Assembly (NCBI GenBank): GCA_020881915.1
Contig: JAJFPB010000002.1
Span: 4,537,001-4,601,000 of the forward strand
DNA length: 64,000 nucleotides
Origin: Paramyrothecium sp. XJ0827
Lineage: Eukaryota > Ascomycota > Sordariomycetes > Hypocreales > Stachybotryaceae
Reading direction: 5' to 3'
The notes under the pieces: model-generated
Seen by the model: the letters and a program-made list of their open reading frames with translations, nothing else
The model's database searches: none
What the model was told of the DNA's origin: nothing
Part shown: in pieces, positions 32,142 to 44,759 of the stretch
Numbering within the stretch: position 1 is the stretch's first letter
Layout: every line of letters starts with the position of its first letter
Made by a program: the position numbers and the translations under genes

Positions 32142-35100
32142 CTAGTCTTTCGTCTGTGATCGGGTACTTGCGAGTAGTGGGAGTATTTCATCGAAGCTGG
32201 TGCAAACGCTGGTTCTGTTGCTATCCAGCCCAGGTTTAGGGGTTCCGGTTTTGGAGATAGAGCCATTGATCGACCCGGTTGACACGGAAGAGGCGGACTC
32301 CCGGTGCGATAGTCTCGTTCGAAAGCGGTGAAATCTGCTAGCTTCGGGATGCAAATCCACCGGCGTAACAAGCGGATTAGTCTGCGGAACATCCTCACCG
32401 TCACTTACATTACCGCTATTGAGTTGAGGTGACATAGGGTTAACTTCTGTGCACAGCTCCCTTGGAAATCCGCTGATCGACAGAAAAGGCTCTATAGAAG
32501 AGCTGCCATAATTGGATAGTTGTCCATAAGGTTCCGGCTGTAGACACAAAGAGAGCCGTGTTATGCTCGAGTGGCGAGAACCGCTGATTTCAACGTTGGT
32601 GAGCAATTTGAAAAGCCCAATATCGCACATGTTTTGCACCGTCTCAGCAGGGATCGGCACTTCATGGTCTCTTTGATCTCCCGCCTTGTAATTCTCCTGC
32701 AGGTAGAAATGTGGCGCGAAGGCGGCGCCACGGGTGTATCTCCGTAAGATGTGTCCCCGACCTTTCAGGTCGCTACTTCCTTCCGAAAAGCGGCAGAGGA
32801 TGTTTCCTTCCAAAGTTAGTAAAGACTTCCTATTTTGTTGCAGTGAAGCAATGTGATGCCTACCGGAGCACTCATATAATCCTGTCTTTCTGTCCTGATG
32901 AACGCTGGTCGTTTCAAAGTAGAAACAGCTAGCCACTAGCCGGTGTGCGACCTCCTGGACATCAGGGTTGTCTTGGAGTGCACGCCCTGCTTCTAGCTCG
33001 ATGCGATCCAAGGCTGCCACATCATCAAGACTGGGTCTTTGGCCTGGGAACTCGACGTTGATGCGCATATTGCGACGCCTATATTCTGGGGTGTGCATCG
33101 ATCCTGATGGTGTGGCCTTGGCGTAGTACTTTTCCCAGATCTTCTCACAGTTCAGCTGATCATCGATAATGGTATTGGCGGTTCGCCACATGAATCCTAA
33201 ACCTGCCACAGATCGATGACGGAAGAGGCTGTGACTTTTCGAGCGATTCGAGGGCTCTAAAGAAGTTTTCGCCGTGGCCTGAGATGGCGGAGAGCTGCTG
33301 CGACCGGTCCCAAGAGAGAGCAGGATGTCCGGAGGCCAATCACTAACTTCTCCCCAAAGGAGCTGTCGTTCATGGTCTGCGACAACTACAGGGCAATTGT
33401 GATGTACAGCCCCATCCGTGTAGGCCGCCATTGTGTTAGGCTTCAAGAATGGCTTGAAATATGGTGGTGCCGCAGCAGTTGCTCTGGCGGCCTCCCAGAT
33501 CTTGAACTCCAAGGCAGGGTCATGTGGCCTCACGAATTGATATGGTACTTAGACAATTGTGAGCAACGAAAAAAAAAAGGGTACAGGTGCACAAAAACTT
33601 ACAATGGTCCCGATCACCTTCGGTATTATAATTAGACATTATAACTGGTCGATCCTCACTTGCTGAGGTCGAGGTGACAGCAACTCGAATCATGGTTGAG
33701 CCGGTAAGCTTAGACCCACCGTAAAGCAGTGATGTGTCGTCAAAAACCGCCCTGAGAGCGTTTTCTAAAGGTTTCGTTTTATAGTAGCTCTTATGGCTCA
33801 AGAATGCAAGCCTCTTCATAGGACGAGAGGAAAAAGCATCGGTGCACAAGGTCCTAAAACGACTCGTGCACTCAGTGACACTCATCTGTTTGATGCCCAG
33901 CGCTAGAGCTATAATACCACCAGTACTATAGCTGTTAGCCGTGGTGAAGAGACTATGGACAATTTGTGACAAACCTGGTACCGACAATCAGATCGAAAAA
34001 GTTCTGAACAGGAACGTGGCTTCCTAGCTGCTGCTCGATGGCTTTCAGTATAGCGAGCTCGACGAGACCCCGTACACCGCCCCTAACCCACTTATTAGCT
34101 TTTCAAAAAGCGGTCGCTTTGAGACTTACCCATCCATGCATAAGACTCTGACGCCAGCTTCGTCGGGTTTGAATCTGATATGTGCTGCACGTCGCCAATG
34201 TGTCTCTCGAGGATGCAGTGGGCAGAACTTCAACTCGAACAGGCCTTGACCCATGTCTTTGCCAAATGACTGGATATAAGGCTTGCAGAGGATATGGCCA
34301 CAGGGGAGAATGTTCTCCGGGATTCTGCGGACACAGCAAAGACATGTAAGGTGGCTCCTGAATTGTGATCCCAGTCTCGAAGTAGCATCTCGGTAGAAAT
34401 TTGCCACAACATCGCGGTGTAGTTTATGAATGATGTATGTCTCTTCTCCATCGACCTCACGCTGCAAGCGGTTGTTCAGTGTTTCAATGTTGTTCTCGAT
34501 ATCCTGCATCCACTGTTGAAAGAATGTTTCGGGATCGAAAGAAGATTGAAATGGGCCCCGATTGAAAATCTTACCCGTCTGCGCTTGATGACCTTTGCTG
34601 TGAGAATTCTTGGTGTTGAAACATTGGAAGCCATCCTGTTCATACGAACAGCACAGTCGGTTTTCGGAGAATTCCGATAAAAACATATACAATGGGTCAG
34701 AGTATGTATTCCGAAGTAAACTCGAATATGTTCCTATTACACTTAGTTCACTTCCCCAAGGCAAATCAACAGAGATGAGGGCGAGCTAAGCAACATTACC
34801 TTGTGTGTTGTCTCTTGTGGCAGCTAGCATGATGCATGATGCAATTAGGGGACTGAGCCTACTGATGAAAGTCTCTGCTCGTCTGCTCACCCGTTGATTC
34901 TCACGACCGTAGATCGACAGAACAATATTGTAGACATGTCCACCAAAACCCTGTGGCAGAGGAGCATAGATACGAGCAGCTTCAGCGAAGTCGAATGGCT
35001 CATTCAGTCGCCGTGAGAAATGATCATAAGCCATGCTGACATACTGTGGAAGCCTCTCGGCGTTTAGTAGCATACGTACTCTCTTCTTGTCGGCATGCGA

Positions 35101-36712
35101 TCGTGCGCATTTTGAGCTTATAAGCTCGTACAGTTTCCCAACTTGGTCATCAATCTGCATGTACCGTCCTTTAGATGGGATTCTGAGTACAGTTACCGAG
35201 GAATAGTAGTACTCTAGGAGCTCCCTGGTATTGTGGATACGTCGTCCTTGTGCCTCAAGCCTGGCAAGAACATCACGCAATGCCGAGACCTGATGTACTG
35301 AATCCTCGTAATCTACGAGCAATCCGTTAGTTGCTTTTTTGGGGTCCCATTGACTCTCGTCAATGCTGCTCTCAGTTGCATTGAGAACGATAATGATGTG
35401 GGGACGACTAGGCTGATTAAGGGACTTTTCAATTGACGTAGCCCCCCAGTGGATTAACTGCTTCAGGACATCTGTCTGGAAAGTTCTGCGTCTCACAGTG
35501 GTTAGCGAACTTGAACCGCAACAGTCCCTTTTCTTTGATCTTACCTGACCTCACGGAGAACAAAAACTACGACGTCTGAGAAGGTGTATAGCATCCTGGG
35601 GAACAGAGTCCCCACAGCGTACTCGCGAGATTGCATGCTGGGGTTGTCTGCCCAAGCCAGTGGCCTACGGAGTTTGTTTTTCACCAACTACCGTGGCTTT
35701 TTAGATGCTTCGATCATCTCACGATAAGCGAGACCTCTTGGAGGATTCTCTCCACCGGCCATGCCTTCACAGTCCGCGTACATGATAGGTTTTTGAGCAT
35801 AATATGTACCAGGATCCGCATATAAATGCACGTCGCCTGTTGTCGGCATGTTGTCGCCTACAAGGCCAGGTACCGGTGTAGAGTATTCATTTGAGCAGCC
35901 TACTCTTGCCTGCTCGCGGTTAATCAACATCTTAACCACTGTGCTTTTCCCGGATCCTAAATTGAACAATGATCAAGCGTTAGCCAAGGGAACCAAGAAT
36001 GGGAGCGGGAACAAAGCATCTAGAACTACCTGTCTGACCAACAAAAGAAACTAGTTGAGGAAACCGCTCCGAGTGTTCTCCAATTTGGCCTTCTTGTAGG
36101 ATATCGGTGAGGCGATTGGAGTGATGTAGAAAAGGCTGATTTTGATTCGACTCTTTAGCCACTCCAAACCAGGTAGTGTTGATATCGTTCCCGTGTCTTC
36201 GGTATTGTTCCTCTTTTGTCGGTTGCCCGAATATCTGCTGCAACCGGTATATCACTTCTTCATCAACTTTTTCGTGTTGACGGCCATCAATGCCCTTCTT
36301 CCCCGGCTAAGACGCATCGTGTTAGCCTCATTCAGACAAACATTGCTTTGCTACACCCATGACGTGCCAATGAAAAAAAAACACAAGGGGCTGAGGAGCT
36401 TGCATACCAAATGGGGTCGTTGATTTGGCCAGCAATCGTCACAGAATGAATCGTCGCACTGGACGCACTTCCAAACTTTAACGACGAGATTGCATACACA
36501 ACATTGTGATGACTGCTGAGGCTGAGAAGCTGATGTTGCTGGCGGGATTTGGTTTGTCGTCGACTGCTGGGGTTTCGGTGGTAGCGGCGGTCGATAGTCA
36601 TGGTCAAGCTCATATTTTCGGGACGTTGCGTCCCTCTGTGACGCCGAATAATTGGGAAACGAACTCGTCGTAATTGTTGAGCCCGATTTGATGCCTTCAC
36701 CAGAGGAGGCAA
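32142..36712 (-). CDS. Multi-domain patatin-like phospholipase: Cys-rich finger, P-loop GTPase, RING-like finger, patatin
   Basis: One long multi-exon gene read from about 36.7 kb down; the exact start is not resolved. In order it has four parts. First, a Pro-rich N-terminus and a Cys-rich finger (CCVCNLVVKVWKC, QCDDSFCDDC; about 36430-36510). Second, a P-loop GTPase with GQTG/SGKSTVVKML split by an intron (about 35960-36040), YADCEG as G3 and YTFSDVVVFVLRE. Third, a RING-like finger CLCCVRRIPENILPCGHILC (about 34280-34350). Fourth, a patatin domain with oxyanion motif MDGGGVRG (split by an intron near 34090-34130), nucleophile GTSTGG (GxSxG) and catalytic Asp in YTDGAVHHN (about 33400). Patatins are Ser/Asp-dyad lipid acyl hydrolases. 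An intron at 33548-33602 joins DRDH to QFVRPHD. The C-terminal 200 residues are Ser-rich. It could act in stress or non-self signalling, but that is inference. Confidence 0.8.
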
Positions 36713-38623
36713 GCAGCGGAAAAAGATCGACTTATCCTAGGCAAGGTATACTTTTGTGGCATCTTTATACGGCACGACTCATTGGCTGTTCATGGGGCCA
36801 GGTACACTGAAGTTAACCGAGCCCCTGGCAAGTCTCGTGTTGGTACTGTGCAGAATGTCCTTATCGCCTCAGCCTGATGCAGAAACAGGGAGCCTCATCC
36901 GTACCAGCGGCTAACGAAGTCCATGCATATGTGCAAATGCGACAGCCTGATTCCGAGAAATGTCCACACGAAGTCAATAAAACCAATATTATGGAACAGA
37001 AAATTCCAAATGGCATAAGTGACCTGTATATCTTACACTAACCCAAGCACGGAGGTCTTTGAGCAGTTGTTGCTGTCCACAACACTGAGAGTTCTAACTA
37101 AATGTGCAATAAGTTGTTATGAACATACTTGGAAGCCACACCTGACCATGAGACCTTAATTGGGAAGGTTTGGCTGATCCGGCCTGAGCCACATTAGAAT
37201 TTGAGACAGCCTTGTTCTTGGGGCGGGGGAATGTAACGAATGATAACTTGAGAGAGTTTTCTAGTATTCCCTTGATGAGTCAGGTGCATGGAAATTAAGC
37301 TCCAGAAGGGGGCGGTTCGGCATTCCCCATTCTGGGCCATACATCAGCGCCAAGGTGATATGAAAGTACGTAAGTTAGATTGACTATTCGCTGCCTCCCC
37401 CATGCTTGCTTCCATACCAAAGCAGTAGGCGAGACTACACCTGATTACAATTTTAGAAACGGCTATGCCAAGGAATAACAAAGGCGCGCGAGCGGCAACT
37501 CCATCGTGCTATTCACGATTTACGCTTGAAGACACCATGGCCTTAAAGGGTCAGCATTCAAACCCCTTGGGAATATGCACCCGTGATACTAACGTTGCCC
37601 CCACTGATGGCTCTCATTTCTATTACATTTTGACCAAGCTGCATGACGGAAGCTGCGATGGTCACAAGTTCGCATCTCGCCGGATGCACCCTTACACCGC
37701 ATTGACGATAATAGGATATCGAGCTATTTTGCTTTATGTTAGTTGCTCACTTATAGCGTACTCTCAACATTACCGACCAACTAACATAATATAAAAGGAT
37801 GTTTAAGAGGCGGACCAGCAGCCTGCTAGCTTATGGCTACCGCGTATAGTAACTATAACTGAAACTCACTTCTTGAAGAGGGCGTGGAGTGGCTTGCGGT
37901 AAGAGTAACATGGAAGCGGATTCGAGATAGTAGATTTGATCTCGAGGTTCTAAATGGAGATACCGAGGGAGAAATAGTCATTCTAAGCCATCACGTTGCC
38001 ATCTATCAAATATGGCGAAGATGTTGGCAAAGAAAAAGCTTGGCATGAAGACCTCAATATGAAAGAATTGTTAAATCACAATTTCTTCAGTCATCAGTTA
38101 TGTCATGAACCCCGCTTAAGCGTGAAGTAGATAGTCAGTCTATCTAGATAACAGTGCAAATCCCAAATACTGAACTTGCTCAGAGACCGAATAGCTAAGG
38201 CTTCCTGTAGATTGAACATCTCATTAGGCGAATAAATGATTAGATATTATGGTTGAGAGATTAGAGATCACGTTTGCAGCTCTCGGAGAATGAGGTGACT
38301 GCACTGGCAAACCACAGACTGAAGTAACGTAACAGTATTAGTTCGTCTTTGCCATGCTGAAATATGCCTAGTCAACCAGGGCAGAAGTGTTTCTGATGAA
38401 AACATGTTCATTTCTGACCTCGATCACCCATAACTCCAACTTCGGTCTTAGCAAAGGTGGGACTTTGCCAACCCGCTTATCAGTCTTGGCTACTGTTAGT
38501 CAATCCATGACTAAGCGAATGGTATCTACACCTACAACCATCGCCTGTGGTGAACACCATTGTTCTGCGACGTCAACAGCATGATAATTAAAGCTCGCTT
38601 GTAAAGCGGCACCCTTTGCGCCC
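36713..38623. other. Gene-poor intergenic, about 1.9 kb
   Basis: AT-richer sequence with only short unsupported ORFs. No transposon ends, tandem repeats or RNA genes recognised. It separates the patatin gene from the catabolic cluster and holds the activator's promoter. Confidence 0.5.
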
Positions 38624-41109
38624 ATGACAGGGTCTGCCAGCATGCGGCCGTACCGGTCCAAGTCACAACGGCCCTGCGACCGCTGCAGGCGGCGGAAGAC
38701 GGTGTGTTTGCTTCAGGCTGCTGGAGAGTCATGCCAGAGCTGCGTCAAGGCTTACCAAACCTGTGCATTCGACATGCCGCCAATGACAAGACGACGGCGC
38801 GAAACAAACCCATACTCTGAAGTTGGGGGTACAACATCCCATACTGCTATTACAACTCCTCGGGCCAATGCCAGTCAACAAAGACATACCGCGTCCCCAG
38901 CCAATCCTTCACCTGCAAGTGGGCTACAACCTCGCGACATGAGCTTTAGCAGACTGGACCACCGCCGACAACTTCATGTTCCCGAGGATGATGGGCCGCT
39001 TGGTGCGGAAGAGGCTTCTAACTCCCAACAGGTCAGGACAGCCGAAGAAACTCGCCATCTAAACGAAAATGACATTGGAGGGTTCATTCAGACGCACCCC
39101 CTCAGAAGAACTAGTGCTGCCATGGCGTCGACCCAAACACCCATCCCCAATACAGTCCAATATGTGCGATCCTTGGACCAGATCGACGGAGCAACCGCTC
39201 AACTCTGCGGCATGTCAGCAGAACTGGATCCCTGGCTGCTTCGCCATGGCAATTACGACGAGTATGGGATACGGCACTTGCACAACATTGACATCCGCAA
39301 CGTCGGAGGAGTTCCCGTGCAGGGATTGGTGCCGGTTCACTTCATTGTCACAAAAGAAACACTCCTTGAACAAGCTGGGGTAGAGTCGAGGAGCGAGGCC
39401 GCACACAACACAGAGCACCGGCGACGAGAATTGGAAAGATTGGTGCCTTTTGCTGATGGAATGCGACTACAGACCTTGTGGATTCTCCTCTACCCACGAA
39501 CGATATCGAATGACGGCTAACGGTGAGCTAGGTTTTTAAAATTTGTCTTCCCAATGATACCCATCATATCGCAGTCACAATTCAGCAAGCAGTTATCGGA
39601 TAACAGTGTGCCCCCTGTAGTTCTCGCAGCTATATACGCTTCTGCTATACCATATGTGGTGCACGACCACCGCCTCTTCGTCATCAGCACATACAACGAG
39701 CCACTTAGCGAGAAGCTTTGGCGCATGGTCTACGAGCACATACGCGAAGACATACACAAACCAAAGCTAGCCGTCATCCAGGCGTCTCTTTTATATTTAA
39801 CCCGCATGCCTGCACACCATCAGCTGGGCTTGAGTGACACCGCCTCGCGCTCATCGTTCCTTGGCAGCACAGTTGCTCTCGCCATGTCTCTAGGCTTGCA
39901 CCTTGAGTCGCAGCCGTGGGGCGTCCCGGCCTGGGAGAAGCGGCTCCGAAGGCGTTTGTGGTGGGCCATTTACATGGAGGACAAGTGGACGAGCCTCTTG
40001 CTGGGAAGGCCACCCCTGATCCGCGAGGATGAGTGGGACGTCTGGGACTTGGATGAGTCTGACTTTGAGGGTGACGAATTAATCCACCTTGATCAACGGC
40101 CCCAGATCGTTTGGTGCCATCGAGATCTGATATTTCCATATTTTGTCAAACTATCACGGTTGGCAGATGAAATCCATAGGACATTTTAGTGAGTCGTGCC
40201 GTCAACGACAACATCTCCAATGCTGGTCGCGGGGCCTTGCTGACTCGTCGGCCATACAGCACGCTCAGAGCCTCGCAAAAGCTCTCCGAAGATTTTCGAG
40301 CTTCAGTAGATGCAGCACGGCCTATACGTCAAGGCTTACAAAATTGGTACTCCAGGCTCCCGGAGGAGCTGCGATTGAAACCGCGTCTTGAAGGACACTC
40401 TGGACACGGGCGCCGCCAGGGTGTGGCCGCTCTACATTTCTCGTACCTCACGCTGGAGCTCTTTCTGTACAGGGCCATTATGCGACCTCTGGCACGATCT
40501 CCGCCGCCACCACCTGTTTCACGAGAGGACGGATCGCCGAGTTCCCTCCCCGATCAGATACTGCCGAACACTTTAGCCTCGCCCTGGTTTCTGGACGACC
40601 TCACTCTGGACAGCCTCGTCCCGGATCAGTTGCCTGCTGTTGGATTTGCAGAATACGGCGACGCAGCTGAGGTGACATTGAATGCGGCGGAGAAATGCGC
40701 TGGCATTATTGTCAATTTCGTGGCGACACTTGTTGCGCAAGATTTCGACGTTCTATGGTACCCATGTAAGCCAACCTGCTATGCTTGCAACTAATTTTAA
40801 GCCTGATTCATACACTGACCATGATAACGACCTCAAGGGATTCGCACCGGATTTGCCACAGTCACAAACTTTATCACCTTGTTACTTGTCCAGGCTCCGA
40901 CCGTCTGGCACGCCGCTCGATCCAAGGAGCTATTTGAACGCTGGTCGTTACACCTCCGATGTCAGCACAAGAGCCACGAAGCCCTCATGACACTGGGACT
41001 GCTCCGGCTGCATAGTCTTCAAGCGGAAGGTTTAGACCGAATGTTCACATTATCTCCAGCTGCCATGGAGGTTATTGCCGAGGATGCGGTGGGTCGCCCA
41101 GTGACTTGA
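38624..41109 (+). CDS. Zn(II)2Cys6 transcription factor, putative cluster activator
   Basis: 762 aa from exons 38624-39477, 39532-40188, 40260-40765 and 40838-41109; all phases agree and intron 1 has a GCTAAC branch site. The binuclear zinc cluster is near residues 18-47 (C-x2-C-x6-C-x8-C-x2-C-x6-C) starting PCDRCRRRKTVC, with basic flanks. A low-complexity linker follows, then the fungal_trans middle homology region: QASLLYLTRMP, STVALAMSLGLHLE, WEKRLRRRLWWAIYMEDKW, LLLGRPPLI. Such factors bind CGG-type triplets. It lies next to the racemase-superfamily gene and the NCS1 permease, whose shared promoter carries CGGGCGA elements, so it is the natural candidate regulator of the cluster. Inducer unknown. 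Confidence 0.9.
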
Positions 41110-41166
41110 ATTATGCTTTGTACAAACAAATTTACTCTTAAACTTATTTCGTATCCATGATTATTG

Positions 41167-41895
41167 CTATTCTCGCTTTGTGAACAGTATACCCCATGGT
41201 TCCAATGGTTTCATGTCCACCTTCAATACCAGCAGCATCTCCCAGATGACTGTAGCTACAGTATCAAACACCGGCACACCGTGCTCCTTCTCCCAGTATG
41301 CCACTCTCTGAACAGCTCTTAGATTGGTACAGAAGGTTGTGATAACTGGTGCTCCCCTGGCAACCACGTCTCTGACCATGTCGTCAAGAGTTGGCTCGTC
41401 GACGTCGGCAAAGGTGCTGTTCTTTGAGAGCCCGAGATGCCGCTCTTTGCTGCAATCCACGCCGATGCTTGCATATGTACGAATAATTGCTTCCTGAACG
41501 TCATCTGTATACGGCGTCACAAGTCCAAGCTCCGTTACGCCTAATTTCTTGACGGCTTTGTTGAGGGCCAGGACGGACGTTGTGGCTGGGATGCCAGTTG
41601 CCTCTGTGATATCTGCACAAAGCTTCTCATCCGCCTCAAAGCCTAGCCAGCCCGAGGAGGTGCCACTCCATCCGATCATGTCAACTTCGGCGTCAGCCAG
41701 TAACTGGGCGGCTGCGATTATCTTATCATTCTGGAACTGTTGCAGTGCATCGTCTGCGAGGCCGATTTTGAGCACAGTGAAGCGTGAAAAATGAACGCTC
41801 ACGTTGGGCAACGAGGCCACAATGGCCTGGGTCAATGGCTCGAGGCTTGTGTTTGAGGAAGGAGTAAGAATCCCCAACTTAATTCGAGGCGGCAT
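41167..41895 (-). CDS. Asp/Glu racemase superfamily enzyme, arylmalonate decarboxylase/maleate isomerase-like
   Basis: 242 aa, intronless. ATG at 41895 (MPPRIKLGILTPSSNT) chosen because the family starts here; an upstream in-frame start would add an unconserved leader. Superfamily motifs are LTPSSNTSLEP near the N-terminus, IGWSGTSSGW where racemases and maleate isomerases carry the first Cys, VTPYTDDV with a conserved Tyr, and TTFCTNLRA with the second Cys. With Gly at the first Cys position and GTS following, the residues resemble arylmalonate decarboxylase (Gly74, Thr75, Ser76, Cys188) more than a two-Cys racemase. In a hydantoin pathway one would expect a hydantoin racemase here, but a single-Cys site argues against classical two-base racemisation. 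Shares a divergent promoter with the NCS1 permease. Confidence 0.8.
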   Translation of the reverse strand: MPPRIKLGILTPSSNTSLEPLTQAIVASLPNVSVHFSRFTVLKIGLADDALQQFQNDKIIAAAQLLADAEVDMIGWSGTSSGWLGFEADEKLCADITEATGIPATTSVLALNKAVKKLGVTELGLVTPYTDDVQEAIIRTYASIGVDCSKERHLGLSKNSTFADVDEPTLDDMVRDVVARGAPVITTFCTNLRAVQRVAYWEKEHGVPVFDTVATVIWEMLLVLKVDMKPLEPWGILFTKRE

Positions 41896-42163
41896 GTTGG
41901 AAGAGGCAAAGGTACAATAGTGACGAGAACTCGAATGACTTTGCCTGGTGGGCACGGCGTATTGAAGGACAAGAAGAAAAGCAGTTGTGTTGGTGATACT
42001 GGGGCGTGAGGAAACCAGACCAGACTTTAATAAATTAAATGAATCGCAGCCTGCCCGACGCAAGTTGAACCATCACAATAATCGCACGTAGCTTTGGCCG
42101 ATGTCCGGGACAGCCACGGGCAACCATGTTACTGGTGGAGCACCAGCTTATCTGGGCTCAGCT

Positions 42164-42174
42164 TTATCGCCCGA
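42164..42174 (-). promoter_or_regulatory. Composite GATA/CGGGCGA site
   Basis: Plus strand TTATCGCCCGA, minus strand TCGGGCGATAA. CGATAA fits the HGATAR consensus of AreA/NIT2-type nitrogen regulators, overlapping a CGG-containing element. Same 11-mer at 45391-45401. Confidence 0.55.
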
Positions 42175-42213
42175 CGCCGAGATCGGCCGAGTGTGAGGAT
42201 TCCTTGATAGCAA

Positions 42214-42227
42214 CGGGCGATCGGGCG
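42214..42227 (+). promoter_or_regulatory. Tandem CGGGCG element
   Basis: Reads CGGGCGATCGGGCG: two direct CGGGCG copies spaced by AT. Candidate operator for a Zn2Cys6 factor. Confidence 0.5.
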
Positions 42228-42265
42228 TGGTCTCTTATGATTGGTCAATCATCTCCCAATCTCTA

Positions 42266-42275
42266 TTATCGCCCG
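42266..42275 (-). promoter_or_regulatory. Composite GATA/CGGGCG site
   Basis: Plus strand TTATCGCCCG, ten of the eleven bases shared with the sites at 42164 and 45391. Confidence 0.5.
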
Positions 42276-42488
42276 TCCAGCACACTCCAGTCGTTGCGCC
42301 AAGTTCGGCATTCGATACGTCTCTAGATAATCCAAGATACCGCCAGTCTGGTAACGCCCCGTGGGGGATTTGTAGAAACATTATGTTATACAAATATCCT
42401 TCCCACCACCGCGGTGGTGATACCATGTTGGTGACCTCTCGGCTCAACGACTTACTAGTCATTGTCAATTTACTTCAGGTTCGCCGTC

Positions 42489-44759
42489 ATGTTCACCGGA
42501 GAGAGAGCCGCTCGCGTTAGACACGCGGTGTCAAGCCCACGCGCCCTCGTCGACGCCCTCAAACCCGACAACAACGGCCCTGAGCACTTGCAGGGTAAAT
42601 ACGGTCGCTGGTCTAACAAAGACTTGGATCCAACACCCCCCGAGCAGCGAGTTTGGACATCTTGGTCCTTTTTCGCTTTTCAGTTCAGTATTGCCTTCTC
42701 TCCAACCACATACAATGTTGGAGCAAGCCTTTACGCTATTGGTCTAAACTGGTGGACTATCTTCATTGCTTCGAGTAGGTGGACCTTCCGCTATTCAGTG
42801 ATCTCCCCTTTGTCCTGGTGGAAGAAACTAACATGCTCCTAGTAATTGTGTCGGCTCTTGTTGCTGTACTTCTTTTCCTCAACTCTCGGGCAGCTGCCTG
42901 GTAATACGACCGATCACATCCACGAACTTTAGAATCGTTCTAATCACGAGTCGACTTTCAGGTACCATGTCGGATATCCTACTATTGTGCGGTCATCTGC
43001 AGGACTTTATGGCTCATTGCTGTTCCTATTCCTGCGAGGTGTAAGCTATCCTACAAATACCTTGTCTTAAGCAACCTGATCTAATTCGAAGCTCGATACA
43101 GGTCGTGGCCATCCTATACATGGCAATCCAGACATTCTATGCTGGCAAATTCATGGCGGTTATGCTTCGTTGTGTGTTTGGGCATAAGTGGACAGACATT
43201 CCTAACCGTAAGTGGCCATTTCTCCATGAGGAGTAGAGACTAATACATCTCCAGGTCTTCCTAGTAATGCGGGAATAACGTCTTCTGATCTTTTGGCATT
43301 TGGTATTTTGTGGCTTATACAATTCCCCTTCGCATTTGTCCATCCTAGCAAGATCAACATCGTGTTTAAGATCAAGTCGGTCCTTGCACCTATTGGTCTA
43401 TTCGCCACCTTGATCTGGGCGCTTGTGAGTTGACTTGCAGCGAAACCGGGATCAGGATGAAGAGCTGACTGCTGTCACAGGTTTCCAGCAAAGGTGCAGA
43501 CTTCAATGGCCTTAGTACTGTCGAATCGGCATCCGGCGCGGCGTTGGCCTGGTCCTTCATGAAAGCCATCAACACAATCGTTTCTAATGTCATTCCCCCT
43601 CTTGTCAACATTTCAGATCTTGCACGATATGCCCAACGGCCTAAACAAACACTTCCTATGCCAATTGGCTTGATCATTAGTAAACCTCTGGTTACGCTGC
43701 TGGGCATGATTATTACAGCAGCGGGTTACAAGCAGTTTGGCAAGGTAAGCTTGATCTCAATTTATTGTCGACCATTTGGCTAACCTCTCGAAGACATACT
43801 GGAACTTATGGGACTTTTACTCGTCAGTACTTGACAACTACTGGAGTCCTGGCGCTCGCACTTTAGTGTTTTTCGGGGCCACGATTCAGGTAAGCCACCA
43901 AAGACCCATGGCATCCTCAGCCTGAGTACTAACAATACCCAACACAGGCTTTTGCAACATTTGCGACCAACCTGAGCAGTAACTCCATCCCCGTTGGCTG
44001 CGATCTTGCAGGACTATTCCCCAAATACTTCACTATTGTCAGGGGCCAAATTCTATGTTTCGTCCTGGCCTGGGTTTGCGGTAAGTTGGGCTTACGGTGT
44101 GCATGATGATTATGGCTAAATTTCTTCTTTCAGTGCCGTGGAAGCTCACGTACTCGGCTTCATCCTTCCTCACCTTCCTGGGCTCGTATCTGTGCTTCAT
44201 CTGCCCGATTGTTTCCATCATGGTGTAAGTCATAACCAGATCTCCACGGTGAATTCGAACCTGTAACTGAACAAATGTGTCTAGCGTCGACTACTGGATC
44301 ATTCGCAAGGGCAACCTTCACGTTCCGTCTCTTTACTCGACCGATCCTAGCACTCCCTACTACTTCTACAAAGGCTTCAATTTGCGTGCTTTCGTATCGT
44401 GGGCTTTAGCCATTGCGCTGGTCATTCCAGGGGTAGCTGGCGCCATTAGCCCAGGCTCAATCGGCATTGGTGCCGTGCACATCTACAACATGGGTTTCCT
44501 GCTCTCCACAACAACTGGAGGTGTCCTCTACTATGCTTTCAACAAGATATGGCCCGTGGCCCTGTATCCCCCCCAGTATGCCAATTGCAGCAAGGAATGG
44601 GAAGTGATGCGGCATACAGAGGGTTTCTTCCCAGAAGACGATGGAAGCGAAAGATCGAAGCAAGAAGAGAACATCTATATTGATGGCAAAGAGGTGGACA
44701 GCACCACGGGCTCAACGGTACATGGCCCTCCTCACAATGAGAAGCAACCCAAGGCATAA
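42489..44759 (+). CDS. NCS1 nucleobase:cation symporter (Fur4/Dal4/hydantoin-permease family)
   Basis: Plasma-membrane permease of 585 aa from ten exons (42489-42774, 42843-42900, 42962-43040, 43102-43207, 43255-43424, 43481-43744, 43794-43889, 43948-44080, 44134-44224, 44285-44759), all in phase. Family landmarks are KDLDPTPPEQRVWTSWSFFAFQFS before TM1, YNVGASLYAIGLNWW in TM2, SNAGITSSDLLAFGILWLIQFPF, and FATNLSSNSIPVGCDLAGLFPKY. The last is the segment that follows the NCS1 substrate site in Fur4-type proteins. NCS1 members carry uracil, allantoin, thiamine or hydantoins (bacterial Mhp1). The hydantoinase downstream supports a cyclic ureide, but the specific substrate is inferred. The hydrophilic tail is acidic with Lys residues, as in transporters regulated by ubiquitin. 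Confidence 0.92.

Larger units (their letters stand above)
41896..42488. promoter_or_regulatory. Divergent promoter of racemase-superfamily gene and NCS1 permease
   Basis: Contains three CGCCCG/CGGGCG elements (42164-42174, 42214-42227, 42266-42275), two of them fused to a GATA site as TTATCGCCCG. A further GATA-type site (TTATCT) is at 42149-42154. Confidence 0.6.

Noticed and set aside
36713..38623. Relic transposon in the gene-poor stretch
   Set aside because: No terminal repeats, target duplication or transposase/RT motif could be seen.
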